Assembly (NCBI GenBank): GCA_964463375.1
Contig: CAYXBQ010000026.1
Coordinates: 1 to 37,692, forward strand
Length of the DNA: 37,692 nt
DNA from: UMGS1696 sp964463375
Lineage (GTDB): Bacteria > Bacillota > Clostridia > Oscillospirales > CAG-272
Direction of reading: 5' to 3'
In this document: positions 15,120 to 23,130 of the stretch, piece by piece
Numbering within the stretch: position 1 is the first letter of the stretch
Layout: the number at the start of each line of letters is the position of its first letter
Notes under the pieces: model-generated
Seen by the model: only the letters and a program-made list of their open reading frames with translations
What the model was told of the DNA's origin: nothing
The model's database searches: none
Program-made: the position numbers and the translations under genes

Positions 15120-15228
15120 TTTTGCGATGCTTTTTGTGCTTCTCATACATATCTACGATCTTATCCACGATGGTTATGATCGAAGCAATGAGACTAAACA
15201 AGCTCGAAATAAACATAAAAGCTTCCAT
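15034..15228 (-). CDS. Small hydrophobic peptide, toxin-like, locus 2
   Basis: A 64-codon frame starting MEAFMFISSLFSLIASI, with one membrane segment (about 4-24), ITIVDK at its end and then a basic tail (HKKHRKTK). GGAGGAAGTGAT precedes the ATG well. The first 36 residues correspond to the whole locus 1 peptide. Here the stop inside the small-RNA terminator is out of frame, so the chain reads on through the terminator and hairpin for about 25 more residues of unlikely-looking sequence, ending in VTSFDDVFPV. The extension may be real or a sign of decay. It overlaps the small RNA much more than in locus 1. Toxin function is inferred from layout and topology. Confidence 0.65.
   Translation of the reverse strand: MEAFMFISSLFSLIASIITIVDKIVDMYEKHKKHRKTKSEPSAQPDVAHWVVVEVTSFDDVFPV
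15081..15119 (+). terminator. Terminator of small RNA 2
   Basis: Eight-base stem AGTGAGCC (15081-15088) with GGCTCACT (15107-15114), then TTTTT. No T tract on the opposite strand. Confidence 0.85.
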
Positions 15229-15328
15229 ATCACTTCCTCCTTTCGCAAGAGATCCCTGTCAAAAAGAGGTTGAGATGTTTTTCGCCTCCTCTCCATATCA
15301 ACATCTTTTACAGGTGTACATATGGATA

Positions 15329-15353
15329 TGTATCGAGGCGGGCCGTCTTTGTC
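15329..15353 (-). repeat. Shared 5'-end sequence of the locus 2 peptide mRNA
   Basis: On the minus strand, GACAAAGACGGCC, then CGCCTCGATACAT, close to the sequence at 15006-15030 at the start of the opposing RNA. The two are inverted relative to each other, as in locus 1. Confidence 0.78.
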
Positions 15354-15372
15354 TATCGATTTCCTTGCCAGT

Positions 15373-15402
15373 ATTATAGCACAGTTTAGATGGAGTTGTC
15401 AA
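15373..15402 (-). promoter_or_regulatory. Promoter of the locus 2 peptide gene
   Basis: Minus strand TTGACA (15402-15397), 18-base spacer ending in TGC, TATAAT (15378-15373). The predicted 5' leader is about 137 nt, practically the same as in locus 1. Confidence 0.82.
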
Positions 15403-15492
15403 TATCTGTTGATGCTTTCTTTCCTTATATCTCCCCTATTTGCAAAACACAAAAAAGAAATCCAGATTTCCATGGATTTTCCCCAAACAATG

Positions 15493-15521
15493 TTGCACAT
15501 AGCGACAAAGTGTGGTATAAT
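15493..15521 (+). promoter_or_regulatory. Promoter of the M16C protease gene
   Basis: TTGCAC (15493-15498), 17-base spacer ending in TGG, TATAAT (15516-15521). It lies about 90 bases from, and divergent to, the locus 2 peptide promoter. Confidence 0.8.
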
Positions 15522-15560
15522 ATCTATACAACTATATTTCTCCGAAAGGATACCCTATAT

Positions 15561-18503
15561 ATGTCTAAGTCTATCACTTCTGCGGCTGAACTGGGTGCAA
15601 CGCCCGGGTATACGCTGCTGAAAGAAGAATACCTCAGTGACGTGCGCTCTCTGGGTCTGATCTTCCGGCACGAAAAGTCCGGTGCCCGGATCTGTGTGCT
15701 ATCCAGCGACGACGAGAACAAGACCTTCTGCGCCGCCTTCCGCACCACCCCCACCGACTCCACCGGTGTGCCCCACATCATCGAACACACCGTTCTGTGC
15801 GGCTCCAAGAATTTCCCGGCGCGGGATCCCTTTATGCAGCTGGTGAAGGGTTCGCTGAACACCTTCCTGAACGCCATGACCTACCCGGACAAGACCCTGT
15901 ATCCCGTGGCCTCCTGCAACGACACGGACTTCGAAAACCTGATGCACGTGTACATGGATGCCGTGTTCTATCCCAACATCTACAAGTACAAGCAGATCTT
16001 CCAGCAGGAGGGCTGGCACTACGAGCTGGAAAACGCCGACGACGAGCTGAAGATCAACGGCGTTGTGTACAGCGAAATGAAGGGGGCTATGTCCTCACCG
16101 GACTCCGTGCTGTTTGAGACCCTGCAGCAGCAGATGTTCCCGGAAACCACCTACGGCGTCAACTCCGGCGGCGACCCGGCTGTGATCCCCTCTCTGACCT
16201 ACGAGGATTACCTGAACTTCCATAGACGCTACTACCATCCCTCCAACAGCTACATCTTCCTGTGCGGCAATATGGACATCGAAGAACGGCTGGCGTGGAT
16301 GGACGAGCACTATCTCTCCGCCTTCTCTGCCATCGATCCCAAGACCGAGATCGAACCCCAGAAGCCCTTTGGCTGCGTGAAGGAGATCACCGAATGCTAT
16401 CCCATCGGCAAGGATGAGGATCCGGCAGGCAAGTCCTACTTTGCCTATGCAGCAGCTTGTGGCGGCAGCGGCGACGTGATGGCCAACACCGCATGGGACT
16501 TTTTGGGCGAAGTGCTGCTGGATGCACCCGGCGCACCCATCAAGCAGGCGCTGCTGGATGCCGGCATTGGCTCGGACGTATACGGCGGCATCGAGACCCA
16601 CATGATCGAGGGGATGTTCATCATCGCTGCCAAGGACTGCAAGGCAGAGGATTATCCCCGGTTCCAGCAGGTGATCCGGGAGAGCATCGAAAAGCTGGTG
16701 AACGACGGTATCTCCGAAAAGGCACTGCTGGCTGCTCTGAACCGCAGCGAATTCCGGTTCCGGGAGGCCGACTACGGTGGAAGCCCCAAGGGTCTGCACT
16801 ACGCCATCAGCATGCTGCAAAGCTGGCTCTACGACGAAGACAAGATCTTCGACAACCTCCACGTGCTGGACGTATATGCCGCACTGCGGGAAAAGGTAGG
16901 CACCGGGTATTTCGAGGACCTGCTGCGGAAGTATCTGCTGAACAGCACCCATGGTCTGTGGCTGCATCTGACACCCAAGCCGGGCATGAACGAGGAGACC
17001 ACCGCTGCCCTTGCCGAAAAGTTAGCGGCCTACAAAGCTTCTCTGACCCCGGAACAGGTGGATGCCATCATCGCCGAGACCAATGCTCTCCGGGAATACC
17101 AGAGCCACGAGCCCACCTATGAAGAGCTGCACTGCATCCCCGTGCTGGACAGACACGACATTCCCTACGAAACGCTGCCTCTGTACAACACGGAGCGGAA
17201 AGTGGGCGGCGTACCGGCTGTGGTCCATGAAGTGGATACCAGCGGCATCACCTATGGCAGACTGTGCTTCCCGGTACCGTCTCTGCCCACCGAATATCTG
17301 CCCTACCTGGGTCTTCTGACGGAAGTACTGGGCAAGATGGATACGGATGGCCATGCCTTTAGTGATCTTGTGGTGGAAATGAAGATGTACACCGGTTCTC
17401 TGAGCTTTGGCCTGCCGATATACCGCAAATGGAACAGCAAGGAATATAGTGCCCTGTTCACCGTATACTTCCGGGTACTGGCGGACAAGGTGGGATATGC
17501 TTTGGATACCGCGTCGGAGATCCTGCGTACCACCCACTTTGGCGACCTGAAGCGACTGCGGGAGATCATTGCCGAGACCATTTCCGGCAAGCAGCGGCAG
17601 ATCCAGAACAACGGTCACAGCGTATCGATCGCCCGTGCCCAGTCCTACTATCTGCCCTCTGCCCTGTTCAGCGAAATGACCGGCGGTATGGACTACTATT
17701 GGTTCTTGCAGGATCTGCTGAAGAACTTTGACGAAAAGGGTGCAGACGCTGCCGAAAAGCTCACGAAGCTGGCGAAGTATCTGTTTGACCCGGCCAAGCT
17801 GCTGGTGAGCATCGGTGCGGACGAAGCAGGCTATGCCGCTATGGAAGCCGGTCTGCCCGCCTTCTGCATCTCCTTTGACGGGATCGCCCACGATTCTGTT
17901 GGTGCCGGGGAAGCGCTGGTACCGGTGAAGAAGAACGAAGGTCTGGCCATTTCCTCCCAGGTGACCTATCTGGCACGGTGTGGGGATCTGGCAGCAGCCG
18001 GACAGAGCTACCATGGTTCTCTGCTGGTGGCGCGTACCGCAGCAAGCTACGAATACCTGTACCAGAAGATCCGTGTATCCGGCGGTGCCTACGGCTGTGG
18101 CTGTGGCTTTGACGATGCATCGGTATATTTCTACTCCTACCGTGACCCCCGCTTGGCCGAGACCGATGGGGTATACAAGGAAACGGGCAAGTATCTGCAC
18201 ACCACAGACCTGCCGGAGGAGGAGCTGAACCGGTACGTGATCGGTACCTTCTCGTCCACGGAGCGTCCGTATTCTCCTGCCGGGAAGATCGACCGTTCCT
18301 TCCAGTGCTACATGACGGGCCGCACCTACGAAGACATTCTGGCTGCCCGGAAGGAAACGCTGGACATCACCGAAGCCGACTTCCGCCGTGCCGGAGATGT
18401 GATCGACAGCATTCTGTCCCAGGAATACCTGTGTGCGGTTGGCAGTGCCGAAAAGATCGAAGCCAACCGGGATATGTTCCTGGAGATCCGTACGGTAGAA
18501 TGA
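15561..18503 (+). CDS. M16C-family metalloprotease (presequence protease/Cym1-like)
   Basis: A 980-residue zinc protease. The inverted zinc motif HIIEH (residues 72-76) gives ligands His72 and His76 and catalytic Glu75; the region NDTDFENLMHVYMDAVFYP holds the distal Glu. The context CGSKNFPARDPF after the motif and NTFLNAMTYPDKT are typical of the PreP branch. Four M16 domains with an internal helical linker (about 500-560, peptidase_M16C_assoc) fit the full length, and the last domain includes SGGAYGCGCGFD. These enzymes degrade free peptides inside a closed chamber. No signal peptide, so cytoplasmic. The ATG at 15561 follows GAAAGGA; the frame upstream runs through the promoter. Confidence 0.93.
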   Translation: MSKSITSAAELGATPGYTLLKEEYLSDVRSLGLIFRHEKSGARICVLSSDDENKTFCAAFRTTPTDSTGVPHIIEHTVLCGSKNFPARDPFMQLVKGSLNTFLNAMTYPDKTLYPVASCNDTDFENLMHVYMDAVFYPNIYKYKQIFQQEGWHYELENADDELKINGVVYSEMKGAMSSPDSVLFETLQQQMFPETTYGVNSGGDPAVIPSLTYEDYLNFHRRYYHPSNSYIFLCGNMDIEERLAWMDEHYLSAFSAIDPKTEIEPQKPFGCVKEITECYPIGKDEDPAGKSYFAYAAACGGSGDVMANTAWDFLGEVLLDAPGAPIKQALLDAGIGSDVYGGIETHMIEGMFIIAAKDCKAEDYPRFQQVIRESIEKLVNDGISEKALLAALNRSEFRFREADYGGSPKGLHYAISMLQSWLYDEDKIFDNLHVLDVYAALREKVGTGYFEDLLRKYLLNSTHGLWLHLTPKPGMNEETTAALAEKLAAYKASLTPEQVDAIIAETNALREYQSHEPTYEELHCIPVLDRHDIPYETLPLYNTERKVGGVPAVVHEVDTSGITYGRLCFPVPSLPTEYLPYLGLLTEVLGKMDTDGHAFSDLVVEMKMYTGSLSFGLPIYRKWNSKEYSALFTVYFRVLADKVGYALDTASEILRTTHFGDLKRLREIIAETISGKQRQIQNNGHSVSIARAQSYYLPSALFSEMTGGMDYYWFLQDLLKNFDEKGADAAEKLTKLAKYLFDPAKLLVSIGADEAGYAAMEAGLPAFCISFDGIAHDSVGAGEALVPVKKNEGLAISSQVTYLARCGDLAAAGQSYHGSLLVARTAASYEYLYQKIRVSGGAYGCGCGFDDASVYFYSYRDPRLAETDGVYKETGKYLHTTDLPEEELNRYVIGTFSSTERPYSPAGKIDRSFQCYMTGRTYEDILAARKETLDITEADFRRAGDVIDSILSQEYLCAVGSAEKIEANRDMFLEIRTVE

Positions 18504-18517
18504 TTCGATAGCATATA

Positions 18518-18564
18518 GAAAAAGCAGTCTATCCTCGATATGATCGGGGGTAGGCTGCTTTTGT
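18518..18564. terminator. Bidirectional terminator between the protease and Rpn genes
   Basis: AAAAGCAG and CTGCTTTT close a stem with inner CTATCC/GGGTAG pairing; T tracts occur on both strands. Both convergent genes end within a few bases of it. Confidence 0.85.
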
Positions 18565-18565
18565 G

Positions 18566-19765
18566 TTATGCTTCGTATACGAGGAAAATATGGTGTTCGT
18601 TCGCCATGGCTTGGATCTTTTCCATAGGATAACCTGTGCAGTCCAGGATCATTTGCACCGGATACTTCTTCCTCAGCATGGTCAGCACCATCTCTGCTTT
18701 TTCCAAATTTCTCCCTTGCTCCATGCCTTGCTGGATGCCCTTTTCAACACCTTGCTTGATGCCTTGCTGGATGCCTTTTTCAACACCTTGCTTGATGCCT
18801 TGCTGGATGCCTTTTTCAATCCCTTGCTGGATGCCTTGCTGGATGCCTTGTTCAAGCCCTTGCTTGAGCCCCTGTTCGATCCCTTGTTCTCTTATCCCTT
18901 GGCTTACGTTGCACATACGGTATACCTCCTCACGTATTTTTTGTGTCATGGGAATATGATAATCTTCCATGATCATTTGATGCTTCTGCGATGGAGATAG
19001 ATCGGCGGACAACAGCATACGCAGCAGGCGCAGCATATCCGTGGGATCGTCTCCCGTCATCGTGGTCTCGCCGAAAACCTCCGGTCGCTTGTTGTTGAAG
19101 CAGATCATCACCAACGACAACAGATCATAGTTTTCCCGCTTCTCCTCCGCTTGCCCCAGCAGCTGCCGCTCAGCCAGTTCATATAGCGTGACGGTGTTTT
19201 TTCGGCTGTCCGGCGCATTGGTGCAGATCCAAATGGAATACACCTTTTTCAGCTTGTCGTACTGTCCATCGGCAAAATCACGACCGAATTGGGCAGACAA
19301 GAGCCGACTGCAATAGTATATCCCTCGTTTGGTCAGCGGATACCCCGGATTGTAGCGGTTCTGTGCCTCGATATTGATAAACAGCCCGATCTTTTCCGCA
19401 GAGCCCGGCAGTGTGGCATAGAACAGGATGTCGTACAGCGTGGTGCGTTCATCCCGACTTTTGTCTGCGGTATCCAAACCGTGGATGCGTTCCCCCTTTT
19501 GACCCGGATGCACAGGCGTATCCGATACCTGTGGGTCGCCTTCGATGTAGATCTCCGCAATGTCCGACACACTGACCGCTTTGAATTCCCACACGCAGCC
19601 CTTCAGGATCCACGCCAGGAAGTAGCGTGTAGACAACAAGTTTTTGAACGATTCGTCATAGATGATCTCCTCCGGTGTCCGCTCCAGATGTTGGGCAAAG
19701 ACCGATGGCTGTCCGCTGTCCTGGTCCTGTTCCCACAACAGCGGGTCATAGTTTGTCCTTTCCAT
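18566..19765 (-). CDS. Rpn-family PD-(D/E)XK nuclease/transposase-like protein
   Basis: A 399-residue protein. The N-terminal 230 residues match the Rpn (recombination-promoting nuclease, PD-(D/E)XK transposase) family: YDESFKNLLSTRYFLAWIL, TLYDILFYA, and the catalytic IEAQNRYNPGYPLTKRGIYY with the ExQ motif. The C-terminal region from about residue 295 is a long run of four-residue units of the type GIxQ or GVEK (about fifteen), then a short closing domain. Such repeats and this family occur in many Clostridial genomes; roles in recombination and phage defence are described for relatives. The start at 19765 is chosen because the earlier in-frame ATG lies in the promoter. DNA under the repeats is tandemly repeated. 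Confidence 0.88.
   Translation of the reverse strand: MERTNYDPLLWEQDQDSGQPSVFAQHLERTPEEIIYDESFKNLLSTRYFLAWILKGCVWEFKAVSVSDIAEIYIEGDPQVSDTPVHPGQKGERIHGLDTADKSRDERTTLYDILFYATLPGSAEKIGLFINIEAQNRYNPGYPLTKRGIYYCSRLLSAQFGRDFADGQYDKLKKVYSIWICTNAPDSRKNTVTLYELAERQLLGQAEEKRENYDLLSLVMICFNNKRPEVFGETTMTGDDPTDMLRLLRMLLSADLSPSQKHQMIMEDYHIPMTQKIREEVYRMCNVSQGIREQGIEQGLKQGLEQGIQQGIQQGIEKGIQQGIKQGVEKGIQQGIKQGVEKGIQQGMEQGRNLEKAEMVLTMLRKKYPVQMILDCTGYPMEKIQAMANEHHIFLVYEA
18738..18845. repeat. Three 36-bp tandem repeats inside the Rpn gene
   Basis: Units at 18738-18773, 18774-18809 and 18810-18845. The first two differ at about one base; the third has diverged in its first half. Each encodes 12 residues (three GxxQ/K units), so copy changes would keep the reading frame. 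Confidence 0.85.
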
Positions 19766-19807
19766 ATGCCGCCGCATCCTCCTTTCCGGGGTCTTTTTTC
19801 TATATTC

Positions 19808-19836
19808 AGTATAGCACAAAACCCGGCTGGGTACAA
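19808..19836 (-). promoter_or_regulatory. Promoter of the Rpn gene
   Basis: Minus strand TTGTAC (19836-19831), 17-base spacer ending in TGC, TATACT (19813-19808). Confidence 0.75.
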
Positions 19837-19926
19837 GTGGTTTTTATAAATTTTTTGTTTCTCCGTCTAAAAAGCCGACCGAACACACCATAGTATGCTG
19901 GCCTGGGACGATCTGGATATCAAGGA

Positions 19927-19975
19927 ACAGGTCTGTATATCTCCAAGTGAAAGCTTGCATGATATACAGACCTGT
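19927..19975. terminator. Perfect 15-bp hairpin after the stalk-domain gene
   Basis: ACAGGTCTGTATATC and its exact reverse complement flank a 19-base loop, starting two bases after the stop of the minus-strand gene. TTTTT follows on the plus strand; on the minus strand only TTCC follows. It is probably the minus-strand gene's terminator or 3' stabiliser, but it would terminate plus-strand transcripts better. The stretch 19840-19926 holds nothing else recognised. Confidence 0.6.
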
Positions 19976-19977
19976 TT

Positions 19978-20703
19978 TTACTGTAGGATGCCATTTACGA
20001 TGTAGACATAGTGTGCGTTGGAAACCGTATCAGCTGTAGAAACAAACTTGATCTGGGAAACGCCGGTTACGTCGATCTTGACTGTTTGCAAAATATCTCC
20101 CTGCTTCATGTCGATCTTGCAGAGCAGCTTATCATCATCGCCAAGAACGCTGATAGAATCGTCTCGGTTGGCTTTGGAGTGGATGTCAAATTGCAATGTG
20201 GTGTATTTCTTGCCTATATCATAGGAGAGATACGTATGGTAGGTTTCGTTATACTTTGCCTTTCCCGGATAGAATTGGATATAGTGGGTATACTTCTGGC
20301 TGCCGATCTCCAACGTCTTTCCTTTGCCGGACATCACATGCTGATTGGCTGTCCCACCATTGGAAATATACACCGGCTTGTAGGTATCGATAAAGTCCAC
20401 TGCATCGCCGGTGATGCCCAGCCGAACGGTATTCTTTGCCGTATCGTATTTGGCAGGCACGTCCATGAGGTTTTCAAACTGGCTCACGGGCAGATAGATC
20501 TCACCGTTGTAGAAGATCGGGTACACACGGGAGCCGTTTGCGTCCAGCATGGTCTTTTCTTCCACGTTGTACTGGAGCTTCACATCGTAGTCCAGGTATG
20601 CCTTGATCTCCTTGCGGTTGGCTCCGGCATATGCACTGACTGTGGCAACGGTGGTCAGCACAAGGGCAGCTGCGACGGTTTTGGAAATGGATGTCGGTTT
20701 CAT
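19978..20703 (-). CDS. Exported stalk-domain protein with NPCBM-like C-terminus
   Basis: A 241-residue protein. Residues 1-26 are a Sec signal peptide (AAALVLTTVATVSAYA). Residues about 40-95 contain the copper-amine-oxidase-N-type stalk domain pattern (YPIFYNGEIYLPVSQFENLM, then TVRLG). The C-terminal 140 residues (YNETYHTYLSYDIGKKYTTLQFDI...) resemble the NPCBM-like domain often paired with stalk domains on Clostridial surface proteins. Likely a cell-surface binding protein; ligand unknown. AAAGGAGG is nine bases upstream of the ATG at 20703, which decides the start. It follows the membrane coiled-coil gene with a short gap and may be co-transcribed. Confidence 0.78.
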   Translation of the reverse strand: MKPTSISKTVAAALVLTTVATVSAYAGANRKEIKAYLDYDVKLQYNVEEKTMLDANGSRVYPIFYNGEIYLPVSQFENLMDVPAKYDTAKNTVRLGITGDAVDFIDTYKPVYISNGGTANQHVMSGKGKTLEIGSQKYTHYIQFYPGKAKYNETYHTYLSYDIGKKYTTLQFDIHSKANRDDSISVLGDDDKLLCKIDMKQGDILQTVKIDVTGVSQIKFVSTADTVSNAHYVYIVNGILQ

Positions 20704-20734
20704 ATGAATGTTCCTCCTTTGGTGATGGGTATAA

Positions 20735-21520
20735 TCACTCAATCATAATATCTATATCGATATTGTTCTGTATTTCAGTAGTTCTGTATGCATTCATTTG
20801 CGTTAAGTATTCTATACTCTGCGCTTTCTCTGCTATGATCTTAGAATATTCCGTTGCTTCTTGTGTAGCAATAGCTGTCACTTCCGCATTATCCGCTGCT
20901 CTCTTAGCTTCATATTCCATTTTCTCCCGATGCAGATACTCTTCGTATAAGTCCAACGCTTCTTTCATGGTATCGGCACGTCCATTTTTCACAAACGACA
21001 AAAGCTTTTCGATGGCAGAAAGATAGAAATAGTCTTTCGGAATATAACTCACCGCTTTGCTCCATTCCGCAGAACCCCTATACTCTGCCAACTCTTTTTT
21101 TACAGAATCCAATTTCTGTTTTTTCTCAGCCAGTTCCTCTTCAAGCCGTGCAATCCTTTGCGGTGCATCTTTTGCATCGTTGATATCGCCTATACCTCTT
21201 AACAAAGCGATCAAACTCGCTACACCGCTAATAATCAGCATAATCCCATCTTGTGTCGAACCCGGAATATGGAATATATATGCTAATATTTGAACAACGA
21301 ATCCACTGCCTATCAGCCCTACAATGCCAGCAATTATTGTTTTAACAATCGTTGTGACAATTTCTTTCCATACTTTCTCATTACTGCAGAGCGTAATCAA
21401 ATATTGTTGTTCCTCCACTTCCGCATTACATTGGCTTATGGTATTGCCAAAAGTCATCATTTTGCGAATTGCAGTTTCGCAGAAATCCAGTCTCTCCATT
21501 AGTTCTTCCCTGTTCACCAT
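20735..21520 (-). CDS. Membrane coiled-coil protein of unknown function
   Basis: A 261-residue protein that I do not recognise. After a charged N-terminus of about 55 residues come two hydrophobic segments (about 56-82 and 91-110), then a Lys/Glu-rich coiled coil (about 117-145, RIARLEEELAEKKQKLDSV) and a long helical C-terminus. The ATG at 21520 follows GGAGG by five bases. It has a consensus promoter whose -10 lies inside a perfect palindrome shared with the divergent XRE gene, so the regulator almost certainly controls it. Base composition is more AT-rich than the flanks. Membrane anchoring plus an own repressor suggests an accessory or mobile function, but this is speculation. Confidence 0.75.
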   Translation of the reverse strand: MVNREELMERLDFCETAIRKMMTFGNTISQCNAEVEEQQYLITLCSNEKVWKEIVTTIVKTIIAGIVGLIGSGFVVQILAYIFHIPGSTQDGIMLIISGVASLIALLRGIGDINDAKDAPQRIARLEEELAEKKQKLDSVKKELAEYRGSAEWSKAVSYIPKDYFYLSAIEKLLSFVKNGRADTMKEALDLYEEYLHREKMEYEAKRAADNAEVTAIATQEATEYSKIIAEKAQSIEYLTQMNAYRTTEIQNNIDIDIMIE

Positions 21521-21577
21521 ATTTTCCTCCAAAGTTCACGCATATTTCCCGTGCATATACCAATTCGGGATAAATCC

Positions 21578-21598
21578 ATTATACCATTTTGGTATAAT
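21578..21598. promoter_or_regulatory. Operator-like perfect palindrome between divergent genes
   Basis: ATTATACCA, three T, TGGTATAAT: a perfect 9-3-9 inverted repeat. Its left half contains the -10 of the minus-strand promoter and its right half contains a TATAAT on the plus strand. Ideal for a dimeric XRE repressor acting on both directions. Confidence 0.78.
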
Positions 21599-21606
21599 TT
21601 TGTCAA
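21578..21606 (-). promoter_or_regulatory. Promoter of the membrane coiled-coil gene
   Basis: Minus strand TTGACA (21606-21601), 17-base spacer, TATAAT (21583-21578), embedded in the palindrome. Confidence 0.82.
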
Positions 21607-21637
21607 GACCAAATTCAAAAAAAATCGAGAGAAAAAT

Positions 21638-21844
21638 ATGCGCCTGAAAGAATTACGACAAAAGCGGAAGATCTCCCAGCTGAAGCTGGCGATGGATCTG
21701 GGGATGAACCAAAACAGCATTTCCCGGTACGAGACCGAAGCACGGGAAGCGGATTATGCCACCCTGATCCGGTTTGCGGACTACTTCGGTGTATCTATAG
21801 ACTACTTGCTGGAACGAACCGACAATCCCGAAATGAATCGGTGA
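21638..21844 (+). CDS. XRE-family transcriptional regulator
   Basis: A 68-residue single-domain Cro/C1-type HTH protein: MRLKELRQKRKISQLKLA, recognition helix MNQNSISRYETEAREADY, and FADYFGVSIDYLLERTD, the standard end of the fold. It is divergent to the membrane coiled-coil gene across a perfect palindrome and is likely an autorepressor of both. The start at 21638 begins at the canonical domain edge; the frame upstream runs through the operator. A weak GAGAG site precedes it. Confidence 0.9.
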   Translation: MRLKELRQKRKISQLKLAMDLGMNQNSISRYETEAREADYATLIRFADYFGVSIDYLLERTDNPEMNR

Positions 21845-21860
21845 CATATGCACAAAGCAA

Positions 21861-21902
21861 AAAAGCGGTGTGAACGTACCCATGTACGCCCATACCGCTT
21901 TT
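21861..21902. terminator. Bidirectional terminator between the XRE and oxidoreductase genes
   Basis: AAAAGCGGT (21861-21869) pairs with ACCGCTTTT (21894-21902), with an inner GTACcatGTAC hairpin; T tracts on both sides. Confidence 0.85.
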
Positions 21903-21917
21903 CTAACTTCTTATCTC

Positions 21918-23093
21918 TTACTTATTCCCATAGGTGCCTTCGGTGTCGAATACCACACCGGAGTCTTCCTTGGCACGGGAGGTCTTGATCTTTTCCTGCA
22001 GCATTGTCCAGAAGGCTTCGCCGTCGTTCTTGACATCTACCCACTGGTTCGTCCAGGAGGACATCAGCATGGCGTTGCAGATGGACAGACCGTTCACGCC
22101 TTCCTTACCGGGGGCCAGCAGGGGCTCACCGTGGAGGATGTGGTTGGTGAAGTTCTTCAGGATGCCAACGTGCTGTTCGCCGTGACCACCTTCGATCTCC
22201 AGCTCCGTGGTTTCCAGCGGAATGGAGGCAAAGCCCTGGTCGGTGGAGAAGGTGAATTCTCTCTCGTCTACGCCCAGCTTGGTGTAGCGCAGCTTGCCGG
22301 CTTCGTATACCAGCTTGCCCTTGGAGCCGGTGATCTCCAACCGGTTGGTGCCGGGATATTCGCCGGTGGTGGTGATGAACACGCCCGTTGCGCCGTTTTC
22401 GTATTCGGCCATGGCGGTCACGTCATCCTCTACCTCGATGTCGTGGTACTTGCCCAGTGCGCAGTTTGCAAAGATCCGCTTGGGCATACCAAAGATCCAC
22501 TGCCACAGGTCCAGGTTGTGGGGGCACTGGTTCATCAGCACACCGCCGCCTTCGCCTGCCCAGGTCGCTCTCCATCCGCCGGAGTTGTAGTAGGCCTGTG
22601 TGCGGTACCAGTCGGTGATGATCCAGATGCAACGCTTCAGCTCACCCAGCTCGCCGTTCTGTACCATTTCACGCATCTTCTGGTAGAAGTGGTCGGTTCT
22701 CTGGTTGTACATGATCCCGAAGGTCAGCTCCGGATGCTCCTCTGCCTTTGCCATGAATTCGTATACCTTCTTGGTGTATACGCCGATGGGCTTTTCGCTG
22801 AGCACGTGGATGCCGGCGTCAAATGCGTCCATACCGATGATGGGATGGAAATAGTGGGGGGTGGCGATCATCACAGCGTCGATCTTGCCGGAGGCCAGCA
22901 TTTCCTTGTAGTCCCGGAAATACGCAATATCTGCATCGTCACCGCAGAAGCTCTTGACCCAGTCCAGACGATCCTGCTTCAGGTCGCAGACTGCTGCCAG
23001 AACCGCGCCGGGCACCTTGCCCTCAAATAGGTTTTTCACGTGTCCGGAACCCATGTTACCGATCCCGACGACACCAAAACGTACCTGTTCCAT
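21918..23093 (-). CDS. Gfo/Idh/MocA family oxidoreductase
   Basis: A 391-residue NAD(P)-dependent dehydrogenase. The Rossmann motif GVVGIGNMGSGHVKN begins at residue 7, followed by AVCDL, then the family EKPIG motif (SEKPIGVYTKK) with the conserved Lys, and the catalytic region GVLMNQCPHNLDLWQW (the family GG..D.G.H.ID type motif with Cys-Pro-His-Asn). Members oxidise or epimerise sugars, inositols or glycosyl groups; the substrate is unknown. AAGGAAGG precedes the ATG at 23093. It is monocistronic, with a leader of about 86 nt holding a 14-bp palindrome. Confidence 0.92.
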   Translation of the reverse strand: MEQVRFGVVGIGNMGSGHVKNLFEGKVPGAVLAAVCDLKQDRLDWVKSFCGDDADIAYFRDYKEMLASGKIDAVMIATPHYFHPIIGMDAFDAGIHVLSEKPIGVYTKKVYEFMAKAEEHPELTFGIMYNQRTDHFYQKMREMVQNGELGELKRCIWIITDWYRTQAYYNSGGWRATWAGEGGGVLMNQCPHNLDLWQWIFGMPKRIFANCALGKYHDIEVEDDVTAMAEYENGATGVFITTTGEYPGTNRLEITGSKGKLVYEAGKLRYTKLGVDEREFTFSTDQGFASIPLETTELEIEGGHGEQHVGILKNFTNHILHGEPLLAPGKEGVNGLSICNAMLMSSWTNQWVDVKNDGEAFWTMLQEKIKTSRAKEDSGVVFDTEGTYGNK

Positions 23094-23130
23094 ATGTATT
23101 CCTTCCTTTTTCATGAGAAGTTTACGACCC

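Noticed and set aside
14861..15273. Several 70-90-codon plus-strand frames across small RNA 2
   Set aside because: They cross the promoter and terminator and share nothing with the frames at the corresponding place in locus 1.
18738..18845. Possible CRISPR array at the tandem repeats
   Set aside because: Units are contiguous with no spacers and are in-frame coding repeats of the Rpn gene.
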